A DNA stretch of 64,000 bases from an uncultured Bacteroidia bacterium (GCA_902774145.1 CACYHC010000018.1:1-64000), one strand, 5' to 3'. Shown: positions 17,592-26,522, counted from the stretch's first letter. A program made the numbers and translations. Notes: a model not told the origin generated them from the sequence alone.

Positions 17592-19517
17592 TTAGTTGCC
17601 AAGTAGTTGTCGTACCAAATTGAAATCATATGCAACGGAAGCCCTGTCGATTTCGTGCAGGCGTTCCCAGGAGCAGATGTCCAGGTGGGCCATTTTTTCC
17701 CGCTTGAGTTCCGCCTTGCGGTCGGCGAAGGATTCTTCCCGCTCCAGGACATAGGCCTGTTCTTCCCGGCTCAGAGGCCGGAATCCCAGCAGCAATTGTT
17801 CCGCGTTCCAGCGGGCGTGTTCCGTGCGGGCGAGCACTTCTTCCAAGTCTCCCTGCCAGGCGAGGGCGGCATCGGCGCTCCTCTTTTTCGTATAGCTGTG
17901 CGCCATACTGAAGAGATTGGACCAAAGTTTTGCAGCTTCGGATTTGGAAGGGATTTCCCAGCCGCTTCCAGGGGACTTTTCCAGTAAGGAGGCAAGCGCA
18001 ATGAGGGATTGGATGAAGGGCAGGTCACAGGCCACGGATTCCATGCCGAAAGCCTTGAGATTCTTGAACTTGCGTTGATTGACCGTTTGGCCCGACGAAA
18101 TCAGGTTGACCGTGGCGTCCCCGCGTTTTTGGAGGACCGGAATCTGCAGGGCGGATGCCAGTACGGAATCCGGCAGGTTGACCGCCGTTTCCAGTGACAG
18201 GGCGTCATCCGGCAGGCAGACGGCCACCGTCAGGCGGCAATGGGCATCCGTGGCGCATTCTTCCAGGTACTGCCGGATGTTCCGGTCGCAGGCCGAACCT
18301 TCGATGAATTCCCATTCAAGGTCCATAAATTCTTCGCCCAAATGGGCTTGCGAAGGCACTTCCCACGCGGCTTCCCGCACGGGCATATCGCCGGGAACAA
18401 AGCGTCTGTGGCACAGGGAGAACAGGCCTTTCGTTTCGCATTCCAGCCGTTTCATCCCTTCTGCAACAGCCGGGTCGATGAAGGAAATGCGGGTGCGTAG
18501 CTCCGAAGAAAGTACGGCGTTGGGGTAATGGGCGAGGTGACCGGCTTCCCGGGCGAGCGCCAACGCGTAGTCGTTCATCCCGATCAGGATGATGTGCACG
18601 TGGTCGGGGGAGTCGGGGCCGATTCCCGCGGTTCCCTCCAGCGGCGTAGCCTCTTTCCCCAGGAAGAGTTTGTGAGCCCACATCCCGGACTGACTCATCG
18701 GGAACATGGCCAGGGAGGCAGGAACGGTATCCATTACCTGCAGTGCGGGCAGCATCGCACTGCCCTCCAGCAGCAGGAAGCAGGGGAGCCCATTCCGGCC
18801 CGCCGCCGCTTTCCCGGCATGTTCCAGGCAGCGGATGCATTTTTCATCCCGTGCATCGGCAGGGTCGCACATATCCGCTGCGATATGCAGTTCGGATGCC
18901 CGGGCAATGCGCATCCGTTTTATGTCTTCCGTCGATGCGATATCGCCGTTCAGGAGCAGTACGCTCCGCATCCGCTTTTTGCCGAGCGCCGATTGCAAGG
19001 CGTTCCGCGCCGCTTGCACATCGCCCGTCAAAACGAGAAAATATCCCTCCCGTCCCTCTTTCATCAACCGGAGAATTAGTTCGGGGACCGCAGGGTTGAA
19101 GCCCATAATGGCGGTATGCCCGTCAACCCGGTAGTCGGAGCGCCCTTCCAGGTAGTCGCTGGCGAGTTTTCCAAAAAAATTGGTGAAGACGGAAGTGACC
19201 GCCGCTACGAGCAGGGCGCCGATAATGACGACGAGCCAGCCCGGGCCGACCGTCATCTGGTCGATGTCGCCGCTGCTGAACAAATGGAAGAAAGCAATTT
19301 CAAAAATGTCATAATCCTCCAGATTGTCACGCAGCGCCTGAAGTTGCTGCATCGTGGTGGCGCCGGCGTTGAGCATTAGCTGCAGCGTAGCGACAAAGAG
19401 CAGCCAGGTGAGTACCGCCATCCCGAACGGTACGAGGAACTGGGAAAGGCCGCCCTTGGAGAGTGCCCGCTGGATCAGCAGTTTCAGTTTTGAACAGGGG
19501 GAGATTCCTTTCATCAT
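17592..19517 (-). CDS. Two-transmembrane RCK-type ion channel with C-terminal RyR domain
   Basis: 641 aa. Seen: TM1 about 26-46, a pore-loop-like stretch IFEIAFFHLFSSGDID, TM2 about 93-115, then VDGHTAIMGFNPAVPELILRLMKEG, a Rossmann/RCK-like domain about 130-260, and a second one at HVHIILIGMNDYALALAREA (about 310-330). The end (about 550-641) is a RyR domain: EHARWNAEQLLLGFRPL and HLDICSWERLHEID. The layout recalls CASTOR/POLLUX channels with a RyR ligand module added. RyR domains are named from ryanodine receptors; ligand unknown here. It starts (MM, 19517 or 19514) 3 nt after the PEGA gene. Ion selectivity and gating by a nucleotide are inference. Confidence 0.8.
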   Translation of the reverse strand: MMKGISPCSKLKLLIQRALSKGGLSQFLVPFGMAVLTWLLFVATLQLMLNAGATTMQQLQALRDNLEDYDIFEIAFFHLFSSGDIDQMTVGPGWLVVIIGALLVAAVTSVFTNFFGKLASDYLEGRSDYRVDGHTAIMGFNPAVPELILRLMKEGREGYFLVLTGDVQAARNALQSALGKKRMRSVLLLNGDIASTEDIKRMRIARASELHIAADMCDPADARDEKCIRCLEHAGKAAAGRNGLPCFLLLEGSAMLPALQVMDTVPASLAMFPMSQSGMWAHKLFLGKEATPLEGTAGIGPDSPDHVHIILIGMNDYALALAREAGHLAHYPNAVLSSELRTRISFIDPAVAEGMKRLECETKGLFSLCHRRFVPGDMPVREAAWEVPSQAHLGEEFMDLEWEFIEGSACDRNIRQYLEECATDAHCRLTVAVCLPDDALSLETAVNLPDSVLASALQIPVLQKRGDATVNLISSGQTVNQRKFKNLKAFGMESVACDLPFIQSLIALASLLEKSPGSGWEIPSKSEAAKLWSNLFSMAHSYTKKRSADAALAWQGDLEEVLARTEHARWNAEQLLLGFRPLSREEQAYVLEREESFADRKAELKREKMAHLDICSWERLHEIDRASVAYDFNLVRQLLGN

Positions 19518-19520
19518 CGT

Positions 19521-21800
19521 TTAAAAGATTCGCAGTAGGTTTTGTCCGCGGGTCTTGTGCGTCCCGAGGGTGAAGCCGGCGGATATGACGAAACAGAATT
19601 TTTGGACGGGAACGGTATAGGCCTGCTGGATATCGATTTTGTAAGTCCCCGGACGCAGGATATTCCCCTGACCGTAGAACGCCTGCAATCCCGCCTTGAG
19701 GTGAAGGTTGAAGATGGGAACGCGCGAATTGAGTTCCAGTCCGAAGAAAATATCGTGTCCGGACATATGTGAGAACTGCAGGATGCTGCTCAGATTGGGA
19801 TACCAGGCGTAGGAAGCGAGCAGATTGACGTCCATATACTGGAAGATGGCGCCGCCCATTCGGAAGTCGCCGTTAAGGAAGAGAATCGTCAGGGCGGGAA
19901 TCACCTTGGGGCTGGCGGGGTCGGTTTCCGCACGGGTCGCTCCCCAGTCTTCCCAGAACAGGCTTCCCTTGGCGAGGGTGGTAGAAAGACCGCGGAGCAC
20001 GGGAATGGTCCCTACATTGATATCCGCCAGCCGGTTGTAATTGAAGGCCGTGGGGGCGTCAGGGGCGGTCTTGTCATCGGTGTATGAAAACATCGGCGGC
20101 CGCAGCAGGTACCAGTCCGCACTCAGCAGGGTAACGCCGGGCGTCCAGGCCAGCAGGTTGAGCTCGTTTTTCTTCGGGTCGTCGAAGCGGAATTTTCCGC
20201 GGTACATACAGCGCTTTCCGTAGCGCATCAGTTTGACGTTGTAGCGCTCTTTGCTTAGGGGAAGCTGCACGGTGACCGGTGTGGAAAGCGTGTCGTAGTA
20301 CACCTTCTTGTTATTCCCCTTCCCTTTGGCAATGATCAGGTCATACGATTCTTTTGCGGAGCGGACGTTCAGCGGATAGGTTTTTTCCAGGGTCACCTCG
20401 ACGGGGTGGGAATGTTGGGAAAGATCCGTACTAATCGTCCGGGTCTCAGGGAAATAACCGTCTTTTGAGATGGTCAGGACATGCTCTCCTTCCTTCATCG
20501 GGAGAGAGACGGGGGTCGTTCCCGCCGCAACGCCGTCCACGAACACCTTGCAATAGGCCGGTTCCGAGGTGATGTAATACGAACTGAAGGGGAACATGCT
20601 GATTCTCAGAGCCGTTTCCTGGTCGCGGTCGATCGTAATGTTGAATTCGTCTTCCGCCGTCCTGTATCCCGGCTTGACCACCCTCACCTTGTAATCGCCG
20701 CACTGCAGCACCTTCCCCGTGAACGGGATGCTTCCGGCTTTCTGGTCATTAATGAAGACCAGGGCGCCCGTCGCGTTTTCTTCATCGGCCAGGGAAAGGG
20801 TGCCGCAAAGGGGCGCCAGTTCGAACGACAGGACCATATGGTTGTTTTCCCGGTCCAGGACAATGGAGCGAGTCTGGGTGTGGAACCCGTCGGCGGACAC
20901 TTTTACGATGTAGTCATCGGAATAGCGTAGCGGGATTTCGTTGCCTTTGTACAAGGAGTACCAGGCAATCGGCTGGTCCTTGTCGAAGTCATTCAGGTCC
21001 CTGGGATGCAGGTCCACGTTGTTACCGTTGATTTCCAGTACGGGCAGGTTCGTGAATTCGTAGCCAGGCACCGCTGTGATATTGACGGAAAGGGTGGCGA
21101 ATTCCCGCGTCAGGGTAAAATGGTAGGTCGTATCCGACGGGGACGACGGGCAGATGGTCACGACGGTGTCCTTACGCATATAACCGTCCTTTTCCAGCCG
21201 GATGATATGCCGGCCTTCCGACAGCGTACATTTGTTTTTCAGCGTAGCCTGTTCATCGTCGACCCGGATGAGGGCCTTCTCCGGCACGGTACGGATGACA
21301 ATGTTCGTGGACACCAGCGGACGCTCTTCCTGTTCGACTTCCAGCGTCGCCGTGATTTTGCCCATCGAGACGACAATCAAGCCACTGCGCGGCGTGCGTT
21401 CTGGATTGGGCTCCACCGTAACGAGCAGGGCTTCGGATTCCGCCGAGGCAACGCACCATTGCGGGCACTGGCTGACCGTCCACCGCTGACCGGCGGTCAC
21501 CCCGATCCGCTGCGCCGCCCCTGCAGCCTCCGCGACCATCTTGGTCTCCGCGAGCCGCAATTCCTTGGATTTATACATTTCATTTCTGTACTGACGGATG
21601 CGGCGGTCGGCTTCATCGATCTGCGACGGAGTGATGCCGGCTACTTTTTTGGCGGATTGCAACACCTCAATCGCCTTGGTCCAGTTTTTCTGGGCACGCA
21701 GCTCTTCGGCCCGTTTGCAGCGGTCTTCAAAGATGCCGGCCAGGCAAATCCCCTGTACAAGGAAGAAAGTAATCAGTGTAAGGACGAATCGCTTTGTCAT
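19521..21800 (-). CDS. Secreted BACON/PEGA-domain protein with beta-barrel-like end
   Basis: 759 aa. Seen: signal peptide (1-21, FFLVQGICLAG); a helical segment to about 75; a BACON-like domain about 95-160 (RWTVSQCPQWCVASAESEALLVTVEPNPERT); then PEGA-type repeats: KALIRVDDEQATLKNKCTL..GRHIIRLEKDGY, GALVFINDQKAGSIPFTGKV..DYKVRVVKPGY and CKVFVDGVAAGTTPVSLPMKEGEHVLTISKDGY. The last 200 residues alternate in polarity and end in Phe (LLRIF), like an outer-membrane barrel or anchor. PEGA repeats bind cell-surface components. It sits between TIR and RyR-channel genes (4-nt overlap and 3-nt gap) and is a candidate envelope sensor; function is not known. Confidence 0.82.
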   Translation of the reverse strand: MTKRFVLTLITFFLVQGICLAGIFEDRCKRAEELRAQKNWTKAIEVLQSAKKVAGITPSQIDEADRRIRQYRNEMYKSKELRLAETKMVAEAAGAAQRIGVTAGQRWTVSQCPQWCVASAESEALLVTVEPNPERTPRSGLIVVSMGKITATLEVEQEERPLVSTNIVIRTVPEKALIRVDDEQATLKNKCTLSEGRHIIRLEKDGYMRKDTVVTICPSSPSDTTYHFTLTREFATLSVNITAVPGYEFTNLPVLEINGNNVDLHPRDLNDFDKDQPIAWYSLYKGNEIPLRYSDDYIVKVSADGFHTQTRSIVLDRENNHMVLSFELAPLCGTLSLADEENATGALVFINDQKAGSIPFTGKVLQCGDYKVRVVKPGYRTAEDEFNITIDRDQETALRISMFPFSSYYITSEPAYCKVFVDGVAAGTTPVSLPMKEGEHVLTISKDGYFPETRTISTDLSQHSHPVEVTLEKTYPLNVRSAKESYDLIIAKGKGNNKKVYYDTLSTPVTVQLPLSKERYNVKLMRYGKRCMYRGKFRFDDPKKNELNLLAWTPGVTLLSADWYLLRPPMFSYTDDKTAPDAPTAFNYNRLADINVGTIPVLRGLSTTLAKGSLFWEDWGATRAETDPASPKVIPALTILFLNGDFRMGGAIFQYMDVNLLASYAWYPNLSSILQFSHMSGHDIFFGLELNSRVPIFNLHLKAGLQAFYGQGNILRPGTYKIDIQQAYTVPVQKFCFVISAGFTLGTHKTRGQNLLRIF

Positions 21801-22738
21801 ATTTTGTCCAGTTTGTTTTTCATTTCGCGCAATTCGCTGCTTTCCTTAATGGAAAGGGCATATTCGGCGCACATCAGCGCATATTCCGCTTCTGCGGGAC
21901 TATCCTGCCAGAAGCCGTAAGCGTCGCGGGCTTGATTAAGCCAAACCGTGTACATCGAATCCAGCCGGGTTTTGACCGTCCGGTGTCGTCCCGCCGTCGA
22001 TTCACTGAAACGGTAGGCGTCCGGCGTCCCGTGGTAGCAGGCGGCGATGCTGTCGGAAACATCGAGGCAGGCATCCGCTTCCTTGAGCGATGCAATCTGC
22101 AGCGGAGTGGTTTCTACGGTATTGGGCTGGTTTTTAAGGACGGCGGAATGCCGGATTAGGGAGTCTGCCCGGGCAATGCGCCCCTGAAAGGCGCTGACAT
22201 CCGCGGCCACGGCACTTTCCGCGCGTTTCTTCTGCAGCTGGGTATAGACGCCGATGCCGCCCAGAATGAGGGGAATAGCAAGGAGAAACAGCCATTTCTG
22301 CCAACCTCTATCCTTTTTCCATTTCCCCACGCCCATCGAGGGATTGGTGATGGCCTGCCGGATGGCTTCTACTAGTTCGTCCAGCGTGTTGGTGCGGCTG
22401 TCCAGCCAGTTGACATTCCCGAGGAGGAATTCAATGTCGGCGGGCATGGGTTCTTCGTCAAGCAGCCAGGGGATGATGCAACCGGTGCGTTTATGGTTGA
22501 ACGCATAGAGCACCTCGGACATCGTGAATTTGGAAGCGTATGAATTCTTGCCCGCCAGCAGAAGAAAGACGGAGGAAGCGTCGATGGATTTGGCCAGCAC
22601 ATCAGGAAAATTCGCGCCTCCGCTGATGCCTTCAAGGTCGATGAAGTAGCTGAGCCCAGCATTCGACAGGGCGTCGCAGATCGCCTTGGCGGCCTTGCCG
22701 TCCTTGCGAGAATAGCTAATAAAAACGTCGTAATGCAC
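21797..22738 (-). CDS. Membrane-anchored TIR-domain protein
   Basis: 313 aa. Seen: TIR domain about 1-130 (YDVFISYSRKDGKAAKAICDAL; BB-loop-like region FIDLEGISGGANF; ASSVFLLLAGKNSYASKFTMSEVLYAF), with a Glu at 75 in the helix where NADase TIRs carry the catalytic Glu; a single transmembrane helix about 147-166; then a helical domain (170-313) predicted outside the cytoplasm. Bacterial TIR domains commonly hydrolyse or cyclise NAD. The start is GTG (22738). It is first gene of an operon with the PEGA, RyR-channel and HD genes. A TATTTTTG (22767-22774) and TTAATTTG (22746-22753) upstream are promoter candidates. Confidence 0.88.
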   Translation of the reverse strand: MHYDVFISYSRKDGKAAKAICDALSNAGLSYFIDLEGISGGANFPDVLAKSIDASSVFLLLAGKNSYASKFTMSEVLYAFNHKRTGCIIPWLLDEEPMPADIEFLLGNVNWLDSRTNTLDELVEAIRQAITNPSMGVGKWKKDRGWQKWLFLLAIPLILGGIGVYTQLQKKRAESAVAADVSAFQGRIARADSLIRHSAVLKNQPNTVETTPLQIASLKEADACLDVSDSIAACYHGTPDAYRFSESTAGRHRTVKTRLDSMYTVWLNQARDAYGFWQDSPAEAEYALMCAEYALSIKESSELREMKNKLDKI

Positions 22739-22807
22739 GGATAATCAAATTAACCGCGAAATTTAGCAAAAATATTCCGTATTCGCAAAGAAGGGCGCCG
22801 CCGGGGC

Positions 22808-23269
22808 CTAGGGCTCGTAATCGAAGAGCCGCTGCTCGGCGAGTTTTTCGTACTTGGTGCCGGGGCGGCCATAATTGGCATAGGGGTGGATGCTGATGCC
22901 GCCGCGGGGGGAGAAGAAGCCTGTGACCTCGATGTATTTGGGCTGCATCAGGGCGATGAGGTCCTTCATGATCATATTGACGCAGTCCTCGTGGAATGCG
23001 CCGTGGTTGCGGTAGCTCAGCAGATAGAGTTTCAGGCTCTTGCTTTCCACCATTCTCTGGGCCGGGATGTAGCTGATGCGGATTTCCGCGAAGTCCGGTT
23101 GTCCGGTGACGGGGCAGACGCTGGTGAATTCCGGGCAGTTGAAGCGGACCCAGTAGTCGTTTTCCGGGTGCAGGTTCTCGAAGGCTTCGAGCACCTCAGG
23201 GTTATAGCCTGCTTTGTATTGAATTTTTTTTCCCAGGGCCTTCAAGCCCTCTTCGGCGCGCGTTTTCAT
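22808..23269 (-). CDS. queF: NADPH-dependent 7-cyano-7-deazaguanine reductase
   Basis: 153-aa monofunctional (short) QueF, reducing preQ0 to preQ1 in queuosine synthesis. Seen: the nucleophile motif [16 protein letters not shown] (Cys about 52, Asp about 59), the QueF signature ESKSLKLYL (75-83), and FHEDCVNMI with the conserved His/Glu. Its ATG overlaps the stop of the precursor-transporter gene by 4 nt, so the candidate preQ1 riboswitch upstream would control both. Confidence 0.97.
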   Translation of the reverse strand: MKTRAEEGLKALGKKIQYKAGYNPEVLEAFENLHPENDYWVRFNCPEFTSVCPVTGQPDFAEIRISYIPAQRMVESKSLKLYLLSYRNHGAFHEDCVNMIMKDLIALMQPKYIEVTGFFSPRGGISIHPYANYGRPGTKYEKLAEQRLFDYEP

Positions 23270-23937
23270 GATAAATTGAACGGATTATAGGAAATGTTGG
23301 TATCAAAGGTGTCGGTATTTTCATATTGTTTGAGGCGGCGGACGATGACGGCGGTGAGGGGCAGGATGACAATTTCGTATGCTACCTTGAAACTGACCTG
23401 CGCCAACATCATGGGCAGCAGGGAGGCGATGGGGGTGCCGATGAAGGCGATGGGCATGAAAACCAGCGAATCCGCACTTTCTCCGACGATAGAGGAGAGG
23501 ATGGCGCGGATGCCGAAGCGTTTCCCCTTGTCTGCCACTTTCATCTTGCTGAGCACCAGGGAATTGAGCGTAGAACCCACCCAGAAGGCCAGCAGTGAAG
23601 CCGCGGCGATCCTCGGGGCCAGGTTGAACAGATAGTCGAAGTGTTCTCCACCGTCCCAGAAGGTGGCAGCCGGTAGATGCACGATGAGCCGTCCGAAAAG
23701 AACGACGAGCAGGTTCATCGCAAAGGCCGTCCAGATGACCAGCTGGGCCTTTTTGTAGCCCCAGACTTCCGTGAGGCAGTCGCCGATGATGTAGGACAGG
23801 GGAAAAACAATGACTGCGCCGGGCAGGTTTACGCCCAGGATACAGACAATCTTACTCGCAAAAAGGTTGGAGGATACGAAGCATACTACGAAGAGTATGG
23901 CCAGCAGTAGGAATGCCGTCGAATGAGTTTGTTTCAT
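23266..23937 (-). CDS. yhhQ: Queuosine precursor transporter (YhhQ/VUT family)
   Basis: 223 aa with six or so membrane helices. Seen: [17 protein letters not shown], the family motif [21 protein letters not shown], a [20 protein letters not shown] segment and [22 protein letters not shown]. YhhQ proteins import preQ0/preQ1 or queuine. The start at 23937 is chosen because upstream codons of the open frame run through the leader and riboswitch candidate. Forms an operon with queF (4-nt overlap). Confidence 0.93.
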   Translation of the reverse strand: MKQTHSTAFLLLAILFVVCFVSSNLFASKIVCILGVNLPGAVIVFPLSYIIGDCLTEVWGYKKAQLVIWTAFAMNLLVVLFGRLIVHLPAATFWDGGEHFDYLFNLAPRIAAASLLAFWVGSTLNSLVLSKMKVADKGKRFGIRAILSSIVGESADSLVFMPIAFIGTPIASLLPMMLAQVSFKVAYEIVILPLTAVIVRRLKQYENTDTFDTNISYNPFNLS

Positions 23938-23971
23938 CTTTGCAGTTTTTAGAGTGGTACCTGTTACACTT
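23938..23971 (-). promoter_or_regulatory. Candidate preQ1-I riboswitch ahead of yhhQ-queF
   Basis: Minus strand, directly before the ATG. Seen: P1 stem AGTG / CACT closing a loop TAA-CAG-GTAC, then an A-rich tail (TCTAAAAA) and CTG that can pair with the loop CAG to form an H-type pseudoknot, ending CAAAG-ATG. This is the small preQ1-I layout: short hairpin, A-rich tail, loop-tail pairing, and a loop C just before the 3' P1 strand where preQ1 is bound. P1 and P2 are short (4 and 3 bp), so this is a candidate; its place upstream of a preQ1-pathway operon is strong context. Confidence 0.55.
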
Positions 23972-23997
23972 GACGCCCCGTTTGGGGAATCGCACCG

Positions 23998-24005
23998 CAA
24001 AGATA
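23998..24005 (-). promoter_or_regulatory. Bacteroidota -7 element (TATCTTTG) of yhhQ-queF
   Basis: Perfect TAnnTTTG about 60 nt before the yhhQ ATG. Unlike several other genes in the window it leaves a real leader, which holds a CCCC-AAA-GGGG hairpin (about 23976-23985) and the preQ1 riboswitch candidate. Confidence 0.5.
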
Positions 24006-24006
24006 G

Positions 24007-26466
24007 TTAAATTTTTCGAATTGGATCTTCCGGCCAGGGGTGTTTGGGGTAGCGGCGGCGGAGTTCCGCGCGGACTTCGAAATAGGTGCCGCTCCAGAAA
24101 CTGCGCAGGTCGGAGGTCAGCTGGACGGGTTTGTAGCCCGGCGAGAGCAGTTCCATCAGGACCTTGCGCTTCCCGCCGTCGACGGTAGGGGTGTCCAGCA
24201 GGCCGAAACAGTCCTCCAGGCGGATGCGCAGGATTGGCGCTTCCGCCCCTTGTCGATATTCGAGTTTTGCGCTCTTCCCGCCGGGCAGGCTGATGCGGGT
24301 GGGCGCAAATTTTTCAAGTGCCTGTAACTGCTTGTAATCCAGCAAGCCGAGAATGGCCTGGCAAAGGTCGGTTTTCTTGAGGGCCTGCGCGCTGAGCGAA
24401 GCGGGTGCGACGGCCGGCAGCCACTGTTCCGCGCTTTCCAGCAGCGTTTCGGTATCGACATTCGGAAGGCCGAGTTCGGGATGCCAGGCGGCGAGCGTGC
24501 TCATCCGGCGCTGGAGGGCGGCGACCTCGTCGTTCCAGTCGAAGAGGCTGCGTCCGTCCTTGCGGGCGGCTTCGCAAAGCAGTTCCAGCGCACGCTCGCG
24601 GGGAACATCGCTGAGGGGCCGCTCGCAGAGCAGCAATTTGCCGATGCGCCATTCCCGCCGGGCAATCAAGCCGCTCCGTCCCCAACTGATGTTGTCGCGC
24701 TGTACGGCGAGTTCACGCAGGTCTTCTTCCGCCACCGGTGCGGCGAGAAATACGCGTCCCGCGCCGCTTTTTACGGCATTGATGCTTGCGGCGACGAGCC
24801 AGTCCGCCGAGGACAGCGGATCCGCTCCGTCCACCCGGGCAAGGCCTTCGGACGCAAGCAAGAACTGCCCGTGCGCGCCCTCCTGTCTTTTGCCGATACG
24901 TTCAGGATAAGCCGCGCAGAGCAGCATTCCGCATTCGAAAGGATCGACGGGGCCGTTCTCTTCCCTTGCGCCGCAGAGGCGGCGATATTGTTGCGCGCTG
25001 CGAAGGGCATTCGCCCATTTCCCGCTCTCGCCCCTTTGCCGCGCGTTCCGCAGGCCCCGGATGCGCAGGTCGATGCCGCATTCGCTGCGTTCGGACAACG
25101 GATCCCGGTCCTCGAGAAGGGCGGCGATATCGGTGGCAAGTGCTTTGTTTTCAGGCGTTTGCGCCCGTAAAATCATATTGGCGATGCGAGGGTGGCAGGG
25201 GAGTGCGGCCATCGCACTTCCGTGGCGGGTAATGTGCCCCTGCGCGTCGATGGCGCCTAATGCCGCAAGCAAGGTTTTGGCGGCGGCGATGCGCTCCGGC
25301 GGGGGCGGGGTCAGCCAGGGCAGCTTTTCTGGCTGCGATTCACCCCAAGCGGCGATTTCCAGCACCGTTCCGCTCAAATCGGCCTCCAAAATTTCCGGCG
25401 TGCGGGTGGGGGCCATCCGTTCCTGCGTGGCCTTAGACCAGAGCCGGTAACAAATGCCGCTTTGCGTCCGGCCCGCGCGTCCGCTGCGCTGGTCGGCCAT
25501 ATCGGCGCTGATACGCATCGTTTCCAGGCGGCTCAGGGCGTTTTTTTCGTCGAAAACGGGACGGCGGCAGAAACCGGAATCAATGACGGTCCGCACGCCT
25601 TCGATGGTCAGTGAGGTCTCTGCGACGGGGGTGGCGAGTACGATTTTCCTTGTTTCCTGCGTCGACGGGGCTACGGCTGCCTGTTGCTCCTTGAACGGTA
25701 GCATCCCGTAGAGCGGCAGGACCTGTGTGTTCCCCGGCAGGCGGCCGAGCTGGTCGGCGCATCGGCGGATGGCGGCTTCTCCGGGCAGAAAAGCCAGAAT
25801 GTCGCCTTCCGTTGCGGCGTGCGCCTGACGGATGGTCTTGGCCACTTCCTCTTCGACGGCTTCCGGGCGCGGATCGGCGGGGGTGTAGTGCAACTCGACG
25901 GGAAAACAGCGTCCTTCACAGGAGACGAGCGGTGCGTCCAGTGCCTGGCAGAGGGCTTCCGCGTCGAGGGTTGCGCTCATCAGCGCGATGCGCAGGTCCG
26001 GCCGCAGCAGGGCTTTGGACGCCCGGGTCAGGGCCAGCGCGACATCGGTGGTCAGGCTGCGTTCGTGAATTTCATCAAAAAGGACCGTCGATACCCCTTC
26101 CAGCCCCGGGTCTTCAGTGAGCATCCGTGTCAGAATCCCCTCGGTAACGACCTCGATGCGTGTTTTTTGCGATACGCGGCTTTCGAAGCGCATCCGGTAG
26201 CCGACGGTATCGCCGGGCTGTTCCCCAAGCAGTTCCGCCATCCGGTGGGCGATTTGCCGTGCGGCGATGCGGCGGGGCTCCAACATCAGGATTTTGGCGC
26301 TTGTCGTTTCGGAGGCGAGCAGGGTCAAGGGCAACAGGGTGGATTTTCCGGCCCCGGGCGGCGCACAGACCACCGCCGCACCGCGTTCGCTCAGTGCCTG
26401 CTCCAGGGCGCCGGCGATTTGCAGGGCCGGGAGTTGGGGAAGGTCTCTATGAAGGGGGGCCGCCAT
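24007..26466 (-). CDS. hrpB: ATP-dependent helicase HrpB (DEIH box)
   Basis: 819-aa DExH helicase. Seen: Walker A APPGAGKSTLLP, motif II LFDEIHERSL, motif III SATLDAEAL, motif VI SGRAGRTQSGICYRLW, the HA2-like region and the HrpB-specific carboxy domain ending SFWSGTYFEVRAELRRRYPKHPWPEDP. HrpB function in bacteria is poorly defined (RNA helicase family). The ATG at 26466 is preferred to an upstream GTG/ATG-type start because LHRDLPQLPALQ matches the usual beginning and a TAATTTTG promoter element lies 6 nt before it. Confidence 0.95.
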   Translation of the reverse strand: MAAPLHRDLPQLPALQIAGALEQALSERGAAVVCAPPGAGKSTLLPLTLLASETTSAKILMLEPRRIAARQIAHRMAELLGEQPGDTVGYRMRFESRVSQKTRIEVVTEGILTRMLTEDPGLEGVSTVLFDEIHERSLTTDVALALTRASKALLRPDLRIALMSATLDAEALCQALDAPLVSCEGRCFPVELHYTPADPRPEAVEEEVAKTIRQAHAATEGDILAFLPGEAAIRRCADQLGRLPGNTQVLPLYGMLPFKEQQAAVAPSTQETRKIVLATPVAETSLTIEGVRTVIDSGFCRRPVFDEKNALSRLETMRISADMADQRSGRAGRTQSGICYRLWSKATQERMAPTRTPEILEADLSGTVLEIAAWGESQPEKLPWLTPPPPERIAAAKTLLAALGAIDAQGHITRHGSAMAALPCHPRIANMILRAQTPENKALATDIAALLEDRDPLSERSECGIDLRIRGLRNARQRGESGKWANALRSAQQYRRLCGAREENGPVDPFECGMLLCAAYPERIGKRQEGAHGQFLLASEGLARVDGADPLSSADWLVAASINAVKSGAGRVFLAAPVAEEDLRELAVQRDNISWGRSGLIARREWRIGKLLLCERPLSDVPRERALELLCEAARKDGRSLFDWNDEVAALQRRMSTLAAWHPELGLPNVDTETLLESAEQWLPAVAPASLSAQALKKTDLCQAILGLLDYKQLQALEKFAPTRISLPGGKSAKLEYRQGAEAPILRIRLEDCFGLLDTPTVDGGKRKVLMELLSPGYKPVQLTSDLRSFWSGTYFEVRAELRRRYPKHPWPEDPIRKI

Positions 26467-26472
26467 TTTTTG

Positions 26473-26480
26473 CAAAATTA
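26473..26480 (-). promoter_or_regulatory. Bacteroidota -7 element (TAATTTTG) of hrpB
   Basis: Perfect TAnnTTTG ending 6 nt before the chosen hrpB ATG, supporting that start and a leaderless mRNA. Confidence 0.45.
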
Positions 26481-26522
26481 CCGATTTTTTGCGATATTGG
26501 CGGGTCAAAACATTTCATAATT

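Noticed and set aside
17592-19517. Potassium uptake protein TrkA-like reading of the RyR gene
   Set aside because: RCK-like domains are present, but the two pore helices and the C-terminal RyR domain do not occur in TrkA; the channel reading explains more of the sequence.
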